Shown piece by piece: positions 1 through 7,950 of a stretch of 64,000 bases of DNA; position 1 is the stretch's first letter, and each line of letters begins with the position of its first letter. The position numbers and the translations under genes were made by a program. The DNA comes from Desulfurococcaceae archaeon. Lineage in GTDB: Archaea; Thermoproteota; Thermoprotei_A; Sulfolobales; Desulfurococcaceae. The DNA is taken from contig JAGDWI010000001.1 of assembly GCA_023269825.1 (NCBI GenBank), positions 740,492 to 804,491 of the forward strand. The letters run 5' to 3'. The notes beneath the pieces are model-generated. The model ran no database searches, was not told where the DNA came from, and saw nothing but the letters and a program-made list of their open reading frames with translations.

Positions 1-570
1 GTAATATGGCCCTTAGTGCTTGGAAGAGGTATGCCGGGTTTAGTTGATTGGCCTAAGAGCATTTGGATGATTAGAATAGGTAACTACGTTGCAGATAATT
101 TACGTAAAAGGGGATTAAACATAGATTACATTAACACCGATAATTTCCTATACATCTATAATACCGGAGGAGGTGGAATAATTAGTCCTCGTTTAGATAA
201 GCCTGATGAAATACCGTTAATATATCGGCTTGTCATAGATTCCTCACTATACTGGGCTGAAAGCAAAGGTAAGTCGGGGCAATTCTACTGGTATACTGGT
301 AGCGTGCAAGCATTAGACTATAATACAATACAGAATATACGTGAACAACTCAAAATAAACATATCGAAGCAAATACAGCCAACAGATGTTGTCAGTGTGT
401 CTGAGAGACCGTTGAAAAACGATAACATTCTTAAACCATACGCTGTTATAATGGAACCATTCAAAGACCCTCACACAGGTGAAACCGTTACCGCGACAAT
501 CATGAATTATAGTGGAGTATTATATAGTTTAATAACCATATATGAATTCACATACATACCTGGGAATTAA
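1..570 (+). CDS. Unknown protein, 3' part only
   Basis: The reading frame is open from the first base of the window (V-I-W-P-L-V-L-G-R...), so this is the C-terminal ~189 residues of a longer protein; the GTG at 16 is probably not its start. The fragment is soluble-looking, rich in aromatic residues (FYWYTGS), has a glycine run (NTGGGG) and no membrane segment. I do not recognise the family. A run of ten T residues follows seven bases after the stop, so this is probably the last gene of its transcript. Confidence 0.6.
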   Translation, partial: VIWPLVLGRGMPGLVDWPKSIWMIRIGNYVADNLRKRGLNIDYINTDNFLYIYNTGGGGIISPRLDKPDEIPLIYRLVIDSSLYWAESKGKSGQFYWYTGSVQALDYNTIQNIREQLKINISKQIQPTDVVSVSERPLKNDNILKPYAVIMEPFKDPHTGETVTATIMNYSGVLYSLITIYEFTYIPGN

Positions 571-576
571 AAGTGT

Positions 577-586
577 TTTTTTTTTA
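577..586 (+). terminator. Oligo-T terminator
   Basis: Ten consecutive T residues begin seven bases after the TAA stop of the partial gene. Uninterrupted T-tracts without a hairpin are the usual archaeal transcription stop signal. Confidence 0.6.
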
Positions 587-683
587 GTGCATCTCATCAA
601 CTACAGTTAATTTGTTTTTGAATCCTCCAGGTTTAATCCGAGATCGATTTTAGGGAGAGACCATTATTATGTTAAGAGTCATA

Positions 684-692
684 GTTTATAAA
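684..692 (+). promoter_or_regulatory. TATA box of the cdvB-like gene
   Basis: TTTATAAAC lies about 40 bases upstream of the TTG start. It predicts transcription initiating near 710, leaving a short leader that contains the AAGGGG ribosome-binding site at 714-719. Confidence 0.5.
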
Positions 693-726
693 CAAACGAC
701 CTCGGTATTACCTTAAGGGGTTACAC

Positions 727-1251
727 TTGTTTAAGCGAAAAAAAGACCCTTTGAGAAAAGGATTCGAGTTATTACGAGATGTCAGAATCCTAAAGGACAG
801 AGTTAGTAAAATTCAGAGCAGAATCGATGAAAGAGCCGAGGAACTAAGTAAAAAACTAGTAGATTTACAAATGAAGGGCGAGAAATACCTAGCTGCACGT
901 TACGCTGAGGAAATAGCTAGGTTGAAGGATCTCTCGCAAAGGTTTTCTTTAATCATGTTTATACTAGATAAAGTAGATTTAGCAATCCAACACTCAATCA
1001 TGAGAAACGAATTCCAGGTTCTTGCAGAAGAGTTGAAAGACCTTGTAAAAGAAGTTGTTAAATTACCTGAGGCCCGTATTCCAGATGTAAGCGTACTATT
1101 CGCAGACTTAGAGGCTAGCGTAAGGGAGTTATCTGAGGTCTCTATGAGCGAGTACTCTTTATCATATAATCCCCCAAGCAATAGCGAGGTTAAAGCGATC
1201 TTAGAGGAAGCCAAAGAAGTACTGAGAAAGAAACTGGAACCTGCTTCTTAG
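727..1251 (+). CDS. cdvB: ESCRT-III-like cell division protein (CdvB paralogue)
   Basis: A 174-residue, highly charged, almost wholly alpha-helical protein. It has the basic N-terminus (FKRKKDPLRKGFELLRDVRILKDRVSKIQ), long amphipathic helices and acidic C-terminal helix of archaeal Snf7/ESCRT-III proteins, which polymerise on the membrane at mid-cell during crenarchaeal division. It lacks the C-terminal winged-helix/MIM extension of canonical CdvB, so it resembles the shorter CdvB1/B2/B3 paralogues. The TTG start is supported by AAGGGG seven bases upstream. It is monocistronic and converges, with a 4-base overlap, on the next gene. CdvA and CdvC are not adjacent, as is usual for the extra paralogues. 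Confidence 0.8.
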   Translation: MFKRKKDPLRKGFELLRDVRILKDRVSKIQSRIDERAEELSKKLVDLQMKGEKYLAARYAEEIARLKDLSQRFSLIMFILDKVDLAIQHSIMRNEFQVLAEELKDLVKEVVKLPEARIPDVSVLFADLEASVRELSEVSMSEYSLSYNPPSNSEVKAILEEAKEVLRKKLEPAS

Positions 1252-1964
1252 ATTTGAATAGTGTATCTCCGTTCTTCCTTTATGATGGCTAGTTTAGCGT
1301 TGAACTTATTTAATACATCTATTACTTCCTGCTGAATCCTCCTATATAGTTCACCTGGCACCAGTATAATATACTCTGAGTAGTTTTTGTTCAGTATACA
1401 TGACCCAATTATGTAAGCTAAATACCTATACTGCGTTGAGAGCGGGGATGAAGGATCAATTATCCATATACCAATACTTCTCTCGTCGTCACCTTTCTCC
1501 GCTATCATGTCTGGTTCTAGTGGTTTATTGCTCCTCGAGGGAGTAACATCGAAACCCATTTCCTCAAGGGTTTTTACTACCTCTTCCACTAGTTTCTTCC
1601 TCGTTGTAATCAATCTCTGTGTACCAACGTATTTTTCTAATTCCCCGTGTTCTTCGGGATTATATAGTGTGTACTTTCCCCTCTCTATTCTATATAAGAA
1701 TAGTTTTTCAGGGTCTCTATATTTATCTTTACTGCTACTGTTAACAGTCACTAAGTCTATTTCGAACTCCAAGCTCTCCTCGGATCGAGCTGGATCCCTC
1801 TTTTTTACCTCGGATATGAGCTCTTTACGAGTGAAGTATACTTTTCCGCTTCTATAAATGGACTCCGCTGCCTCCTTTAAAAGAACCCAATTTGGTTTTT
1901 TATCTAAGTCTCCAGTGCTCAAGGGAGCTCCCTTTATCCGGGTTTTTACTTGTTTTAAACTCAT
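1248..1964 (-). CDS. Conserved hypothetical, winged-helix-like N-domain and nuclease-like C-domain
   Basis: 238 residues in two parts. Residues ~20-105 (KEAAESIYRSGKVYFTRKELISEV...FLYRIERGKYTLYNPEEHG) resemble a small winged-helix/DUF7669-type domain. Residues ~120-238 begin with LVEEVVKTLEEMGFDVTPSRS and continue with EPDMIAE and a predicted beta-alpha core, which is reminiscent of PD-(D/E)XK-type folds although no full catalytic motif is evident. The start codon shares one base with the stop of the upstream mrp gene (TAATG), so the two are translationally coupled. That suggests a link to Fe-S carrier function, but the role is unknown. Confidence 0.55.
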   Translation of the reverse strand: MSLKQVKTRIKGAPLSTGDLDKKPNWVLLKEAAESIYRSGKVYFTRKELISEVKKRDPARSEESLEFEIDLVTVNSSSKDKYRDPEKLFLYRIERGKYTLYNPEEHGELEKYVGTQRLITTRKKLVEEVVKTLEEMGFDVTPSRSNKPLEPDMIAEKGDDERSIGIWIIDPSSPLSTQYRYLAYIIGSCILNKNYSEYIILVPGELYRRIQQEVIDVLNKFNAKLAIIKEERRYTIQI

Positions 1965-2809
1965 TATTGATTACTAGTATGTTCAACCAGGTTAATTACT
2001 TTATCGACGATTTCGAGAACCGCTTTCGAGGCCTCTGCTTCACGGTTATATAATATGTAGGGTTCACCTTTATCTAACGCCTCATTTATAGTTGGATCTA
2101 GGGGTATTCTACCTAGAAGATCAACCTTGTATTTTTTTGAAAAGTACTCACTACTCCATTTACCCATTATGTTCGTGGTTTTGCCGCAGTGCGGGCACTT
2201 GAAGTAACTCATGTTTTCAATAACTCCCAGTAGTTTTATTCCCATTGAAGCCGCGAAGTTCGCTGCTTTTGCTACAATTGTTTCAGTCAACGCGTTCGGT
2301 GAAGTAACAAGTATTGCACCAGTTATAGAGGGGAAAACCTGCGCGATTGTTAATGCTACATCTCCTGTTCCCGGAGGCATATCTACTACTAGGTAATCGC
2401 CTTCACCCCATGCAACTTTTGCAGCTAACTCCATTATCGCTTTCCCAACTAAGGGTCCTCGCCAAGCTATAGGGGTATCTGGGGAACTCAGCATTAAGTT
2501 GAAAGCAACTACTTTAATGTTCAATGGTCCATCCACGGGTAAGATTTCGCCCTCCTCATTAGCGTAGTGCCTATAGTTTTGTATTCCCAGAAATATTGGA
2601 ATAGATGAACCATATACATCAGCATCTAACAAAGATACGCTCCTACCATGCATAGCTATTCCCAAGGCCAGCATTGAGGAAATAAAGGATTTACCTACGC
2701 CTCCTTTACCGCTCATTACGAGTATCTTATACTTGAACCTACTCAGCTTGTTCCTCGCTTCATTTAATAGGCTATCTATGGGTTGAAACCTTATTTTTTT
2801 CTCGCTCAT
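1964..2809 (-). CDS. mrp: Mrp/NBP35 family P-loop ATPase, Fe-S cluster carrier
   Basis: 281 residues. The deviant Walker A motif MSGKGGVGKS lies near residue 33, followed by LLDADVYGSSIP (switch region), DMPPGTGDVALT (Walker B region) and CPHCGK, the CxxC that binds the bridging [4Fe-4S] cluster between monomers. Members of this MinD/Mrp family assemble and deliver Fe-S clusters in the cytoplasm. The window holds many likely clients (radical SAM proteins, aldehyde oxidoreductase, polyferredoxin, aconitase X, HypD). It is divergent from mevalonate kinase and shares a 60-base intergenic region with it. Confidence 0.9.
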   Translation of the reverse strand: MSEKKIRFQPIDSLLNEARNKLSRFKYKILVMSGKGGVGKSFISSMLALGIAMHGRSVSLLDADVYGSSIPIFLGIQNYRHYANEEGEILPVDGPLNIKVVAFNLMLSSPDTPIAWRGPLVGKAIMELAAKVAWGEGDYLVVDMPPGTGDVALTIAQVFPSITGAILVTSPNALTETIVAKAANFAASMGIKLLGVIENMSYFKCPHCGKTTNIMGKWSSEYFSKKYKVDLLGRIPLDPTINEALDKGEPYILYNREAEASKAVLEIVDKVINLVEHTSNQ

Positions 2810-2822
2810 TCAGATAACCTAT

Positions 2823-2849
2823 CAATATTTAGCATTAAACCAAATATTG
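2823..2849. promoter_or_regulatory. Inverted repeat between mrp and mevalonate kinase
   Basis: CAATATTT and AAATATTG form a perfect 8-base inverted repeat with an 11-base spacer, in the middle of the only gap between two divergent genes. The spacing of the half-sites would suit a dimeric regulator, and the AT-rich arms could also serve as the TATA elements of both promoters. No regulator is identified. Confidence 0.4.
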
Positions 2850-2875
2850 TTTAAAAGGTTTAAGAGGTTGTGTTC

Positions 2876-3802
2876 ATGAATTGCAGTATTGCTCCAGGCA
2901 AGATCTTACTGTTCGGAGAACACTTCGTTGTCAAAGGGAAACCAGCATTGGGTTTAGCGGTGTCAATGTATGTTCATGTCTGCGTTGAACCAGGTTCCTG
3001 GGTTATTTATTCAAGACAACTAGGATTCATCAATCACGACTCCAAGCATAGATCATTGTTTAACACATTAATTGAGAAAATTATCTCAGAGTATAGTAGT
3101 GTTCAACCTCTAAACATTTATATAGACTCCGAGTTACCCATTGCTTCTGGCATGGGTTCCTCAGCTGCTGTAGCGGTTGCAACTACTCATGCAATACTAT
3201 CATTTATGGGTGTAGAGTTCACGAAGGAAGAGGTATGGAAAATTGCTCATGAAGCCGAGAAAACTGTTCACTATAAGCCAAGCGGTGTTGATACAACCTT
3301 AGCAACCTATGGAGGATTCTTATACTACAGGCAAGGATCCTTCGAAAAACTAGACTTGAAACTCCCCGAGGGCACATCACTGATCATAGTTAATAGCCGC
3401 GTTGGGAGATCAACTGGAGAAGTAGTCAAAGATGTACTAAGTAGATATGAGCATTTAGGGGAAATCGGTGAACTCATATATAGTGCCGCTGAGAAAATAG
3501 TTGAGAAAGCCCTAGATGCCCTGAGAAAGAATGATGCTGAAACACTTGGTGAATTAATGCTCGTCAATCATGGATTACTTTGGGCAATGGGAGCTTCATC
3601 TGAAATTTGCGATAAAATAGTCTATGACTTACTTAAAGCTGGTGCTTTAGGAGGTAAAATTAGTGGAGCAGGTAGAGGCGGAGTCATCATAGGATTAATT
3701 AATAACCAGGAATTACCAAGAGCGCGCGAACTCTTATCTATGAAAAACCATGAATTCTACTTCGTGCACCCAGATTATCAAGGCGTTAGAAGCGTTGAGT
3801 AA
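2876..3802 (+). CDS. mvk: Mevalonate kinase
   Basis: GHMP kinase of ~308 residues that phosphorylates mevalonate to 5-phosphomevalonate. Motif 1 is APGKILLFGEHFVV near the N-terminus. The glycine-rich ATP loop is PIASGMGSSAAVAVAT, a catalytic Asp lies in KPSGVDTTLATYGG, and motif 3 is KISGAGRGGVIIGL. A GTG at 2870 is in frame, but GAGGT at 2864-2868 is correctly spaced only for the ATG at 2876, so that start is preferred. HMG-CoA synthase (45.6 kb) and the dehydratase/decarboxylase operon (60-63 kb) in this window catalyse other steps of the same pathway. Confidence 0.92.
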   Translation: MNCSIAPGKILLFGEHFVVKGKPALGLAVSMYVHVCVEPGSWVIYSRQLGFINHDSKHRSLFNTLIEKIISEYSSVQPLNIYIDSELPIASGMGSSAAVAVATTHAILSFMGVEFTKEEVWKIAHEAEKTVHYKPSGVDTTLATYGGFLYYRQGSFEKLDLKLPEGTSLIIVNSRVGRSTGEVVKDVLSRYEHLGEIGELIYSAAEKIVEKALDALRKNDAETLGELMLVNHGLLWAMGASSEICDKIVYDLLKAGALGGKISGAGRGGVIIGLINNQELPRARELLSMKNHEFYFVHPDYQGVRSVE

Positions 3803-3832
3803 ATAAGACTACAATGCAAATTTAAATAATGG

Positions 3833-3882
3833 ATGATGAAAATAGTGGTCTTTGAAGACGTGATATTACTCCCATGGGCTGA
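3833..3882 (+). ncRNA. C/D box guide sRNA
   Basis: The layout is canonical: C box ATGATGA (3833-3839), 12-base guide, D' box TTGA (3852-3855, one change from CTGA), 4-base linker, C' box GTGATAT (3860-3866), 12-base guide, D box CTGA (3879-3882). Both guide intervals are exactly 12 bases, the spacing known for archaeal 2'-O-methylation guides. The guides are AAATAGTGGTCT and TACTCCCATGGG. It lies 30 bases after the mevalonate kinase stop and six bases before the next start. It may be processed from the mvk transcript or driven by TTTAAATAA at 3821-3829. Targets were not identified. Confidence 0.7.
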
Positions 3883-3888
3883 CACACC

Positions 3889-4311
3889 ATGTTACCTAGC
3901 GGAATGAAGCGTGGAAAAGTATCAATTAAGGAGTCAACGGATATATTGATTAAATTGAATTTAATTATAGGGCAAATACTGCCTGTTTTCTATGAGTACA
4001 ATAATATGATTAAACAACAAGGCTTCTACCTCAAACCAGTACACATGGTTACACGTAGGCTTCAAGATGGAACAATTATAAAGTACTATTACTATGGAAG
4101 GTACTGGTATAAACTCGAGAAAACCCCTACTGGTAGATTAAAGTGGATTTATATAGGTAAAGAGAAACCTTTACCTGAGCTTCCAGATCCCCCGGAAAAT
4201 CCATTAGAAGGAGTTGTAGTTAAAAGAGTCAATGAAACCATCGAAATAATATTTGGGAGCGAGGAATTATTTAGAACTATTTATAGTAGACTATCAAGTA
4301 CTCTGAAGTGA
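3889..4311 (+). CDS. Conserved hypothetical protein
   Basis: 140 residues, unrecognised. The N-terminal ~45 residues are predicted helical. The centre (IIKYYYYGRYWYKLEKTPTGRLKWIYIGKEKPLPELPDPPENP) is tyrosine-rich and looks like a small beta-sheet module ending in the YIGKEKP pattern that recurs in short archaeal proteins that may bind DNA or RNA. A proline-rich linker and a charged C-terminal helix follow. ATG 3889 has no clear ribosome-binding site; ATG 3904 is an alternative. It starts directly behind the C/D box RNA. Confidence 0.5.
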   Translation: MLPSGMKRGKVSIKESTDILIKLNLIIGQILPVFYEYNNMIKQQGFYLKPVHMVTRRLQDGTIIKYYYYGRYWYKLEKTPTGRLKWIYIGKEKPLPELPDPPENPLEGVVVKRVNETIEIIFGSEELFRTIYSRLSSTLK

Positions 4312-4390
4312 TATAACTATATTTGCTCCCGTGAAGTATTACTTTAATAAATATATTCATGTTGTATTTAGTGGTGCTTGGTGTAATTGA

Positions 4391-5503
4391 TTGCAGGAGA
4401 ATGAAGTAGTAAACAGTATACTTGGCTTAGCGTTGATTAGTATAATCGCGTACTCTGCATTGATTACACTTGGATTAACTAGTTATTTTGCGTATAAACC
4501 ACGTAGAGATAGTAAACGCGCTAAGAACGTTGAATTAGTTGTAGTATCCAAAGCTGATCATAAGGTTAGAAACAGCTTGATGGAAACAGTGTCATACCAT
4601 GTAAAAAAATATGGCAAAGTAACAGTGGTGGTGGATGAAGGAGCACCTTTAACAAGTATTCTAGCAAAGATGCGTGGAGTAAGAGTAATCGAGGTACCAT
4701 TTAATTATAGGAGAGATTTAATTGGTAAAGGTAGAGCTCTACAATACTTTGTAGAATGCTGTGTTGAAGAAGATAAATGGTATGTTTTCATAGATGACGA
4801 TAACTTAATACTCGACGATTCTTTTCTCTACGAGATACCTTTCTACGATAGCCAGGGATACGTAGCAGCTAACGGCGTACTCGTGCCTAGGCCTGGAAGA
4901 AGCAACATTGCATATGTTATGGATTGGATTAGATTCATGGACGATGTTTTAATCTACCGGTTTTTCACTGGTCTCCTCGGGAAACCTTTACTGGGTTTAC
5001 ATGGAGACCTGTTGATAGCTAAAGGAGTTGTTTTAAAGAGAATAGGGTTTAATAAGAGAACTCTCACCGAGGATTTCGAGTTCGCATCTGAACTCGTTAA
5101 ACACGGGTACAAGACATGGCAATCCTCAACGAAGGTTTCAATTAAAAGCCCGAATAGCATTAAAGACTTAATTATGCAACGTGGAAGATGGTTTAAGGGA
5201 TTAGTGTACGGTATAAAAAGATGCCCTCTGGGAATGAAGATCGTCGTCATATTGAGGAGTTTTACTTTCAGCGTTGGATTCCTGTTGTTAATGATTTTTC
5301 TACCATTAATCTCCTATGTTGGCTTAATATGGTTTATTCTACCTAGCGGTATCTACTATATGAGTACTTACACTTACGGAGTATATAAATCAAAGAAACC
5401 ATACCTAATTATTCTTTTACCATTTTTTGGATTCATAGAGGCTGCATCTAGATTATGTGGATTTATAACTGTAAATGGGTATATAGTCATAGATAAGAAT
5501 TAG
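4391..5503 (+). CDS. Membrane glycosyltransferase, family 2
   Basis: 370 residues with one N-terminal transmembrane helix (~7-32) and two or three C-terminal ones (~283-345) flanking a cytoplasmic GT2 catalytic domain. Visible motifs are VFIDDDNLIL (DxD-type metal/nucleotide-sugar site), TEDFEFASELVKHGY (catalytic TED) and MQRGRWFKG (QxxRW), the set seen in processive or egghead-like synthases. It probably transfers a sugar to a lipid or polysaccharide for the cell surface or N-glycan. TTG 4391 is the listed start; no better one is visible. It lies 11 bases before the alcohol dehydrogenase gene and is probably cotranscribed with it. Confidence 0.75.
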   Translation: MQENEVVNSILGLALISIIAYSALITLGLTSYFAYKPRRDSKRAKNVELVVVSKADHKVRNSLMETVSYHVKKYGKVTVVVDEGAPLTSILAKMRGVRVIEVPFNYRRDLIGKGRALQYFVECCVEEDKWYVFIDDDNLILDDSFLYEIPFYDSQGYVAANGVLVPRPGRSNIAYVMDWIRFMDDVLIYRFFTGLLGKPLLGLHGDLLIAKGVVLKRIGFNKRTLTEDFEFASELVKHGYKTWQSSTKVSIKSPNSIKDLIMQRGRWFKGLVYGIKRCPLGMKIVVILRSFTFSVGFLLLMIFLPLISYVGLIWFILPSGIYYMSTYTYGVYKSKKPYLIILLPFFGFIEAASRLCGFITVNGYIVIDKN

Positions 5504-5514
5504 CTGGGATAAAA

Positions 5515-6678
5515 ATGTGGAGTAGTAAGTTCTCATTTAAATACGGAGACGTACAAGTATATTTTGGCCCAGGATCATTAGTTGAGAACTTCCCCAATGT
5601 AATCCGGGGATCTAGAAAAGCATTAATTGTTTCAAGTAAGAGTGCAGCAAGGATCTCAGGTGCTTTAAGTGACGTGGAAAAGAACCTCAAGGAGGCAGGT
5701 ATCGAGTATCTCGAGTACAATAAAGTAACGCCTAATCCATCTACTAGCACCGTAGATGAAATTGTTGAATTAATTCAAAACCATGGAGTTGATACAATAA
5801 TAGCGATAGGTGGAGGAAGCGTAATTGATGCTTCCAAAGCAGCTTCGGTTTTACCAGGGACAGGGGTTAAATCACGCGAACTAGTTCTAGGTTATAGACC
5901 CTCTACACGTGGGTTAAAACTCATCGCAGTGAACTTAACTCACGGCACGGGTACCGAGGTTGATAGATTCGCTGTATTAACAATTCATGGGACAATTGAG
6001 AAAAGAGGTTTTCTAATACGTTACACAGACTATAGTTTTGATGATCCAAAGTACACGACTACTCTCAACTATAAGCAAACACTGTATACTTCACTAGACG
6101 CATTTTACCATGCATACGAGTCCGCTACTGCTAAGAGAACTAATCTACTAGTGCAATCTCTCGCTGAAACCTCAGTGAGTAACATAACAAAATACCTGCC
6201 CAGAATCCTAGGAAACCTAGGGGACCTTGAAGCGAGAACAATGCTACTGTACTCCTCAATGCTCTCCGGAATATGCATTGATTTAACGAGTGGTACACAC
6301 TTAATTCACGCACTAGAACACGGGTTTAGTGGGTTTAAGCCTGAATTACCTCATGGAGCGGGTCTCGCGATCCTGGGGCCTTTCGTAGTGTATTATACTC
6401 ATAAAGCTGTCCCAGAAATATCTGCTAGAATTCTGAGACAACTAGATCCAAGTATTAAACCAGTAAGCGAAGACGCTGAAAAAGCAATGAAAGCTGTGGC
6501 TGAGTTTCAGCGAAGTCTGGGTTTCCAGGAGAAACTAAGTGATTATGGCGTAGGGGAGCCTGATTTGAAACCAATACTTGACTTCGTTGAGAGAACAGTG
6601 ATTGAGAGATTTAGTGCAAATATACCGTTCCCTGTTAACCGAAGCATGCTGGAGGAGTTAGCTAGAAAAGCTCTCTAG
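5515..6678 (+). CDS. Iron-type (group III) alcohol dehydrogenase
   Basis: 387 residues. The N-terminal nucleotide domain has the IAIGGGSVIDASKA loop. Metal-site residues are expected in the C-terminal helical domain: DAFYHAYES, GTHLIHALEHGFSGFKPELPHGAGLA supplies the histidines and HGTGTEVDRF lies before it. Family members interconvert aldehydes or ketones and alcohols with NAD(P)H and Fe2+ or Zn2+. GGGAT seven bases upstream supports ATG 5515. In a peptide or sugar fermenter it could dispose of reductant. The downstream gene is convergent, one base away. Confidence 0.85.
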   Translation: MWSSKFSFKYGDVQVYFGPGSLVENFPNVIRGSRKALIVSSKSAARISGALSDVEKNLKEAGIEYLEYNKVTPNPSTSTVDEIVELIQNHGVDTIIAIGGGSVIDASKAASVLPGTGVKSRELVLGYRPSTRGLKLIAVNLTHGTGTEVDRFAVLTIHGTIEKRGFLIRYTDYSFDDPKYTTTLNYKQTLYTSLDAFYHAYESATAKRTNLLVQSLAETSVSNITKYLPRILGNLGDLEARTMLLYSSMLSGICIDLTSGTHLIHALEHGFSGFKPELPHGAGLAILGPFVVYYTHKAVPEISARILRQLDPSIKPVSEDAEKAMKAVAEFQRSLGFQEKLSDYGVGEPDLKPILDFVERTVIERFSANIPFPVNRSMLEELARKAL

Positions 6679-6679
6679 T

Positions 6680-7885
6680 CTAGTTAAGAGTTTGAGTTTT
6701 AACTTTTGAAACGAAAGCCGCGAGATTCCTTAGCATTATTTCTTTTTCTCTATTTCCAGCTTTTACTTCATCGATTAATCTCGTGAAAAACTCTATTGTT
6801 TTATCCAATTCGCGTACTCTGATCCTATATGGAACTCCGTCTTTGCCTCCATGCGCGTAAGCATATAAAAATGGATCCATAGGGTGCGTAGTTGGATCTC
6901 TGAGAGAGGGTTCATAACCATATATTAAATCTGCTACAAGAGCAATCGCTCGAATTGATTCAGGGCCTATGCCTCTGATAAGCAATAAATCCTTAAAGTT
7001 TCTAGGGGCTTCATGTTTAATTATTTCTGCAGCCTGAGCAACTCTTTTAACATCAGTAATAGGCCTGTAGTAAATAGGACATTTCAATGCTTTCTCGCCG
7101 ACATTTACCCAGCTACCTCTTTTTCCCTGAAAACTATTCGCCGCGTATACTGTTATATCCGGTAAATTCTTCAACAACCGGTTAACGCTATGTAAATCCC
7201 TCATTATGGATTCAATGGGTGTTGATTCTATGATCTCAATCAAGGCTCTTCTCGCCCTCTGGGATTCTTGGTCGACGAGGTTTAGAGCAGTAGTAATTAC
7301 ATGCGATGCAACACCAGAGTGCGGATCCTTTTCACATGAAAGTGTTTCATTTTTATCTACCAGTATATGGTATCTTCTAGCTGTCTTTGATTTCAAATTC
7401 ATACCTTGCTGTATAATCAGTGTTTTCTCGTTATCTGTTACTGCTAAACCATGTATATACAGTGTATAACCGTCCTGTAATCCAACGGAATCTACTTTAG
7501 CTGATAATCTACTAGCTGAAACTATTTTAATAGCGTCGATATCACCCTTCAATTGCTCTGCTTCACGCGGAAGATTCCTTGCATCGCTCCCTTTTCCACC
7601 CAGTACTGCGATGTTGTTCTCTTTGAAACTAGATGGAGGGTAAACAGATTTAAGCACATATAAGACTACGGTTGTTGAACCACTACTATCCCAATCCATT
7701 CCAATGACATTATTAAAAGCCTGAAACCACAGTGGATCAGAGAACCTTCTTAAAATTTCGTCTGGACCATAAATTTCAGCCATGTACCTAACTATAATAG
7801 ATCCGAGAAGCTTCATTCTTCTAAGCAAGTAATTCGGTACTCTGCCTTCATGTAAAGGTAGATCAGATATGCCTTCGATGAACAA
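6680..7885 (-). CDS. DUF763 family protein
   Basis: 401 residues beginning with the DUF763 signature GISDLPLHEGRVPNYLLRRMKLLGSIIVRYMAEIYGPDEILRRFSDPLWFQAFNNVIGMDWDSSGSTTVVLYVLK. Also present are VLGGKGSDARN, KIVSASRLSAKVDS and a C-terminal RGIGPESIRALAL-like helix-hairpin-helix (LLIRGIGPESIRAIALVADLIYG), which suggests nucleic-acid binding. The family occurs in archaea and some thermophilic bacteria, and its role is not established. The upstream region contains AGTATTAAATACT (7911-7923), a palindrome that overlaps the probable TATA element. Confidence 0.85.
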   Translation of the reverse strand: MFIEGISDLPLHEGRVPNYLLRRMKLLGSIIVRYMAEIYGPDEILRRFSDPLWFQAFNNVIGMDWDSSGSTTVVLYVLKSVYPPSSFKENNIAVLGGKGSDARNLPREAEQLKGDIDAIKIVSASRLSAKVDSVGLQDGYTLYIHGLAVTDNEKTLIIQQGMNLKSKTARRYHILVDKNETLSCEKDPHSGVASHVITTALNLVDQESQRARRALIEIIESTPIESIMRDLHSVNRLLKNLPDITVYAANSFQGKRGSWVNVGEKALKCPIYYRPITDVKRVAQAAEIIKHEAPRNFKDLLLIRGIGPESIRAIALVADLIYGYEPSLRDPTTHPMDPFLYAYAHGGKDGVPYRIRVRELDKTIEFFTRLIDEVKAGNREKEIMLRNLAAFVSKVKTQTLN

Positions 7886-7950
7886 CCTCTAGTACCCTAA
7901 GCAATAAATTAGTATTAAATACTATTTAAAATTAAGTGAATGAAGCACTA

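Noticed and set aside
900-1214. Opposite-strand open frame of 104 codons inside the cdvB-like gene
   Set aside because: Low-complexity Ser/Leu composition typical of an antisense shadow; the CdvB frame has clear family similarity.
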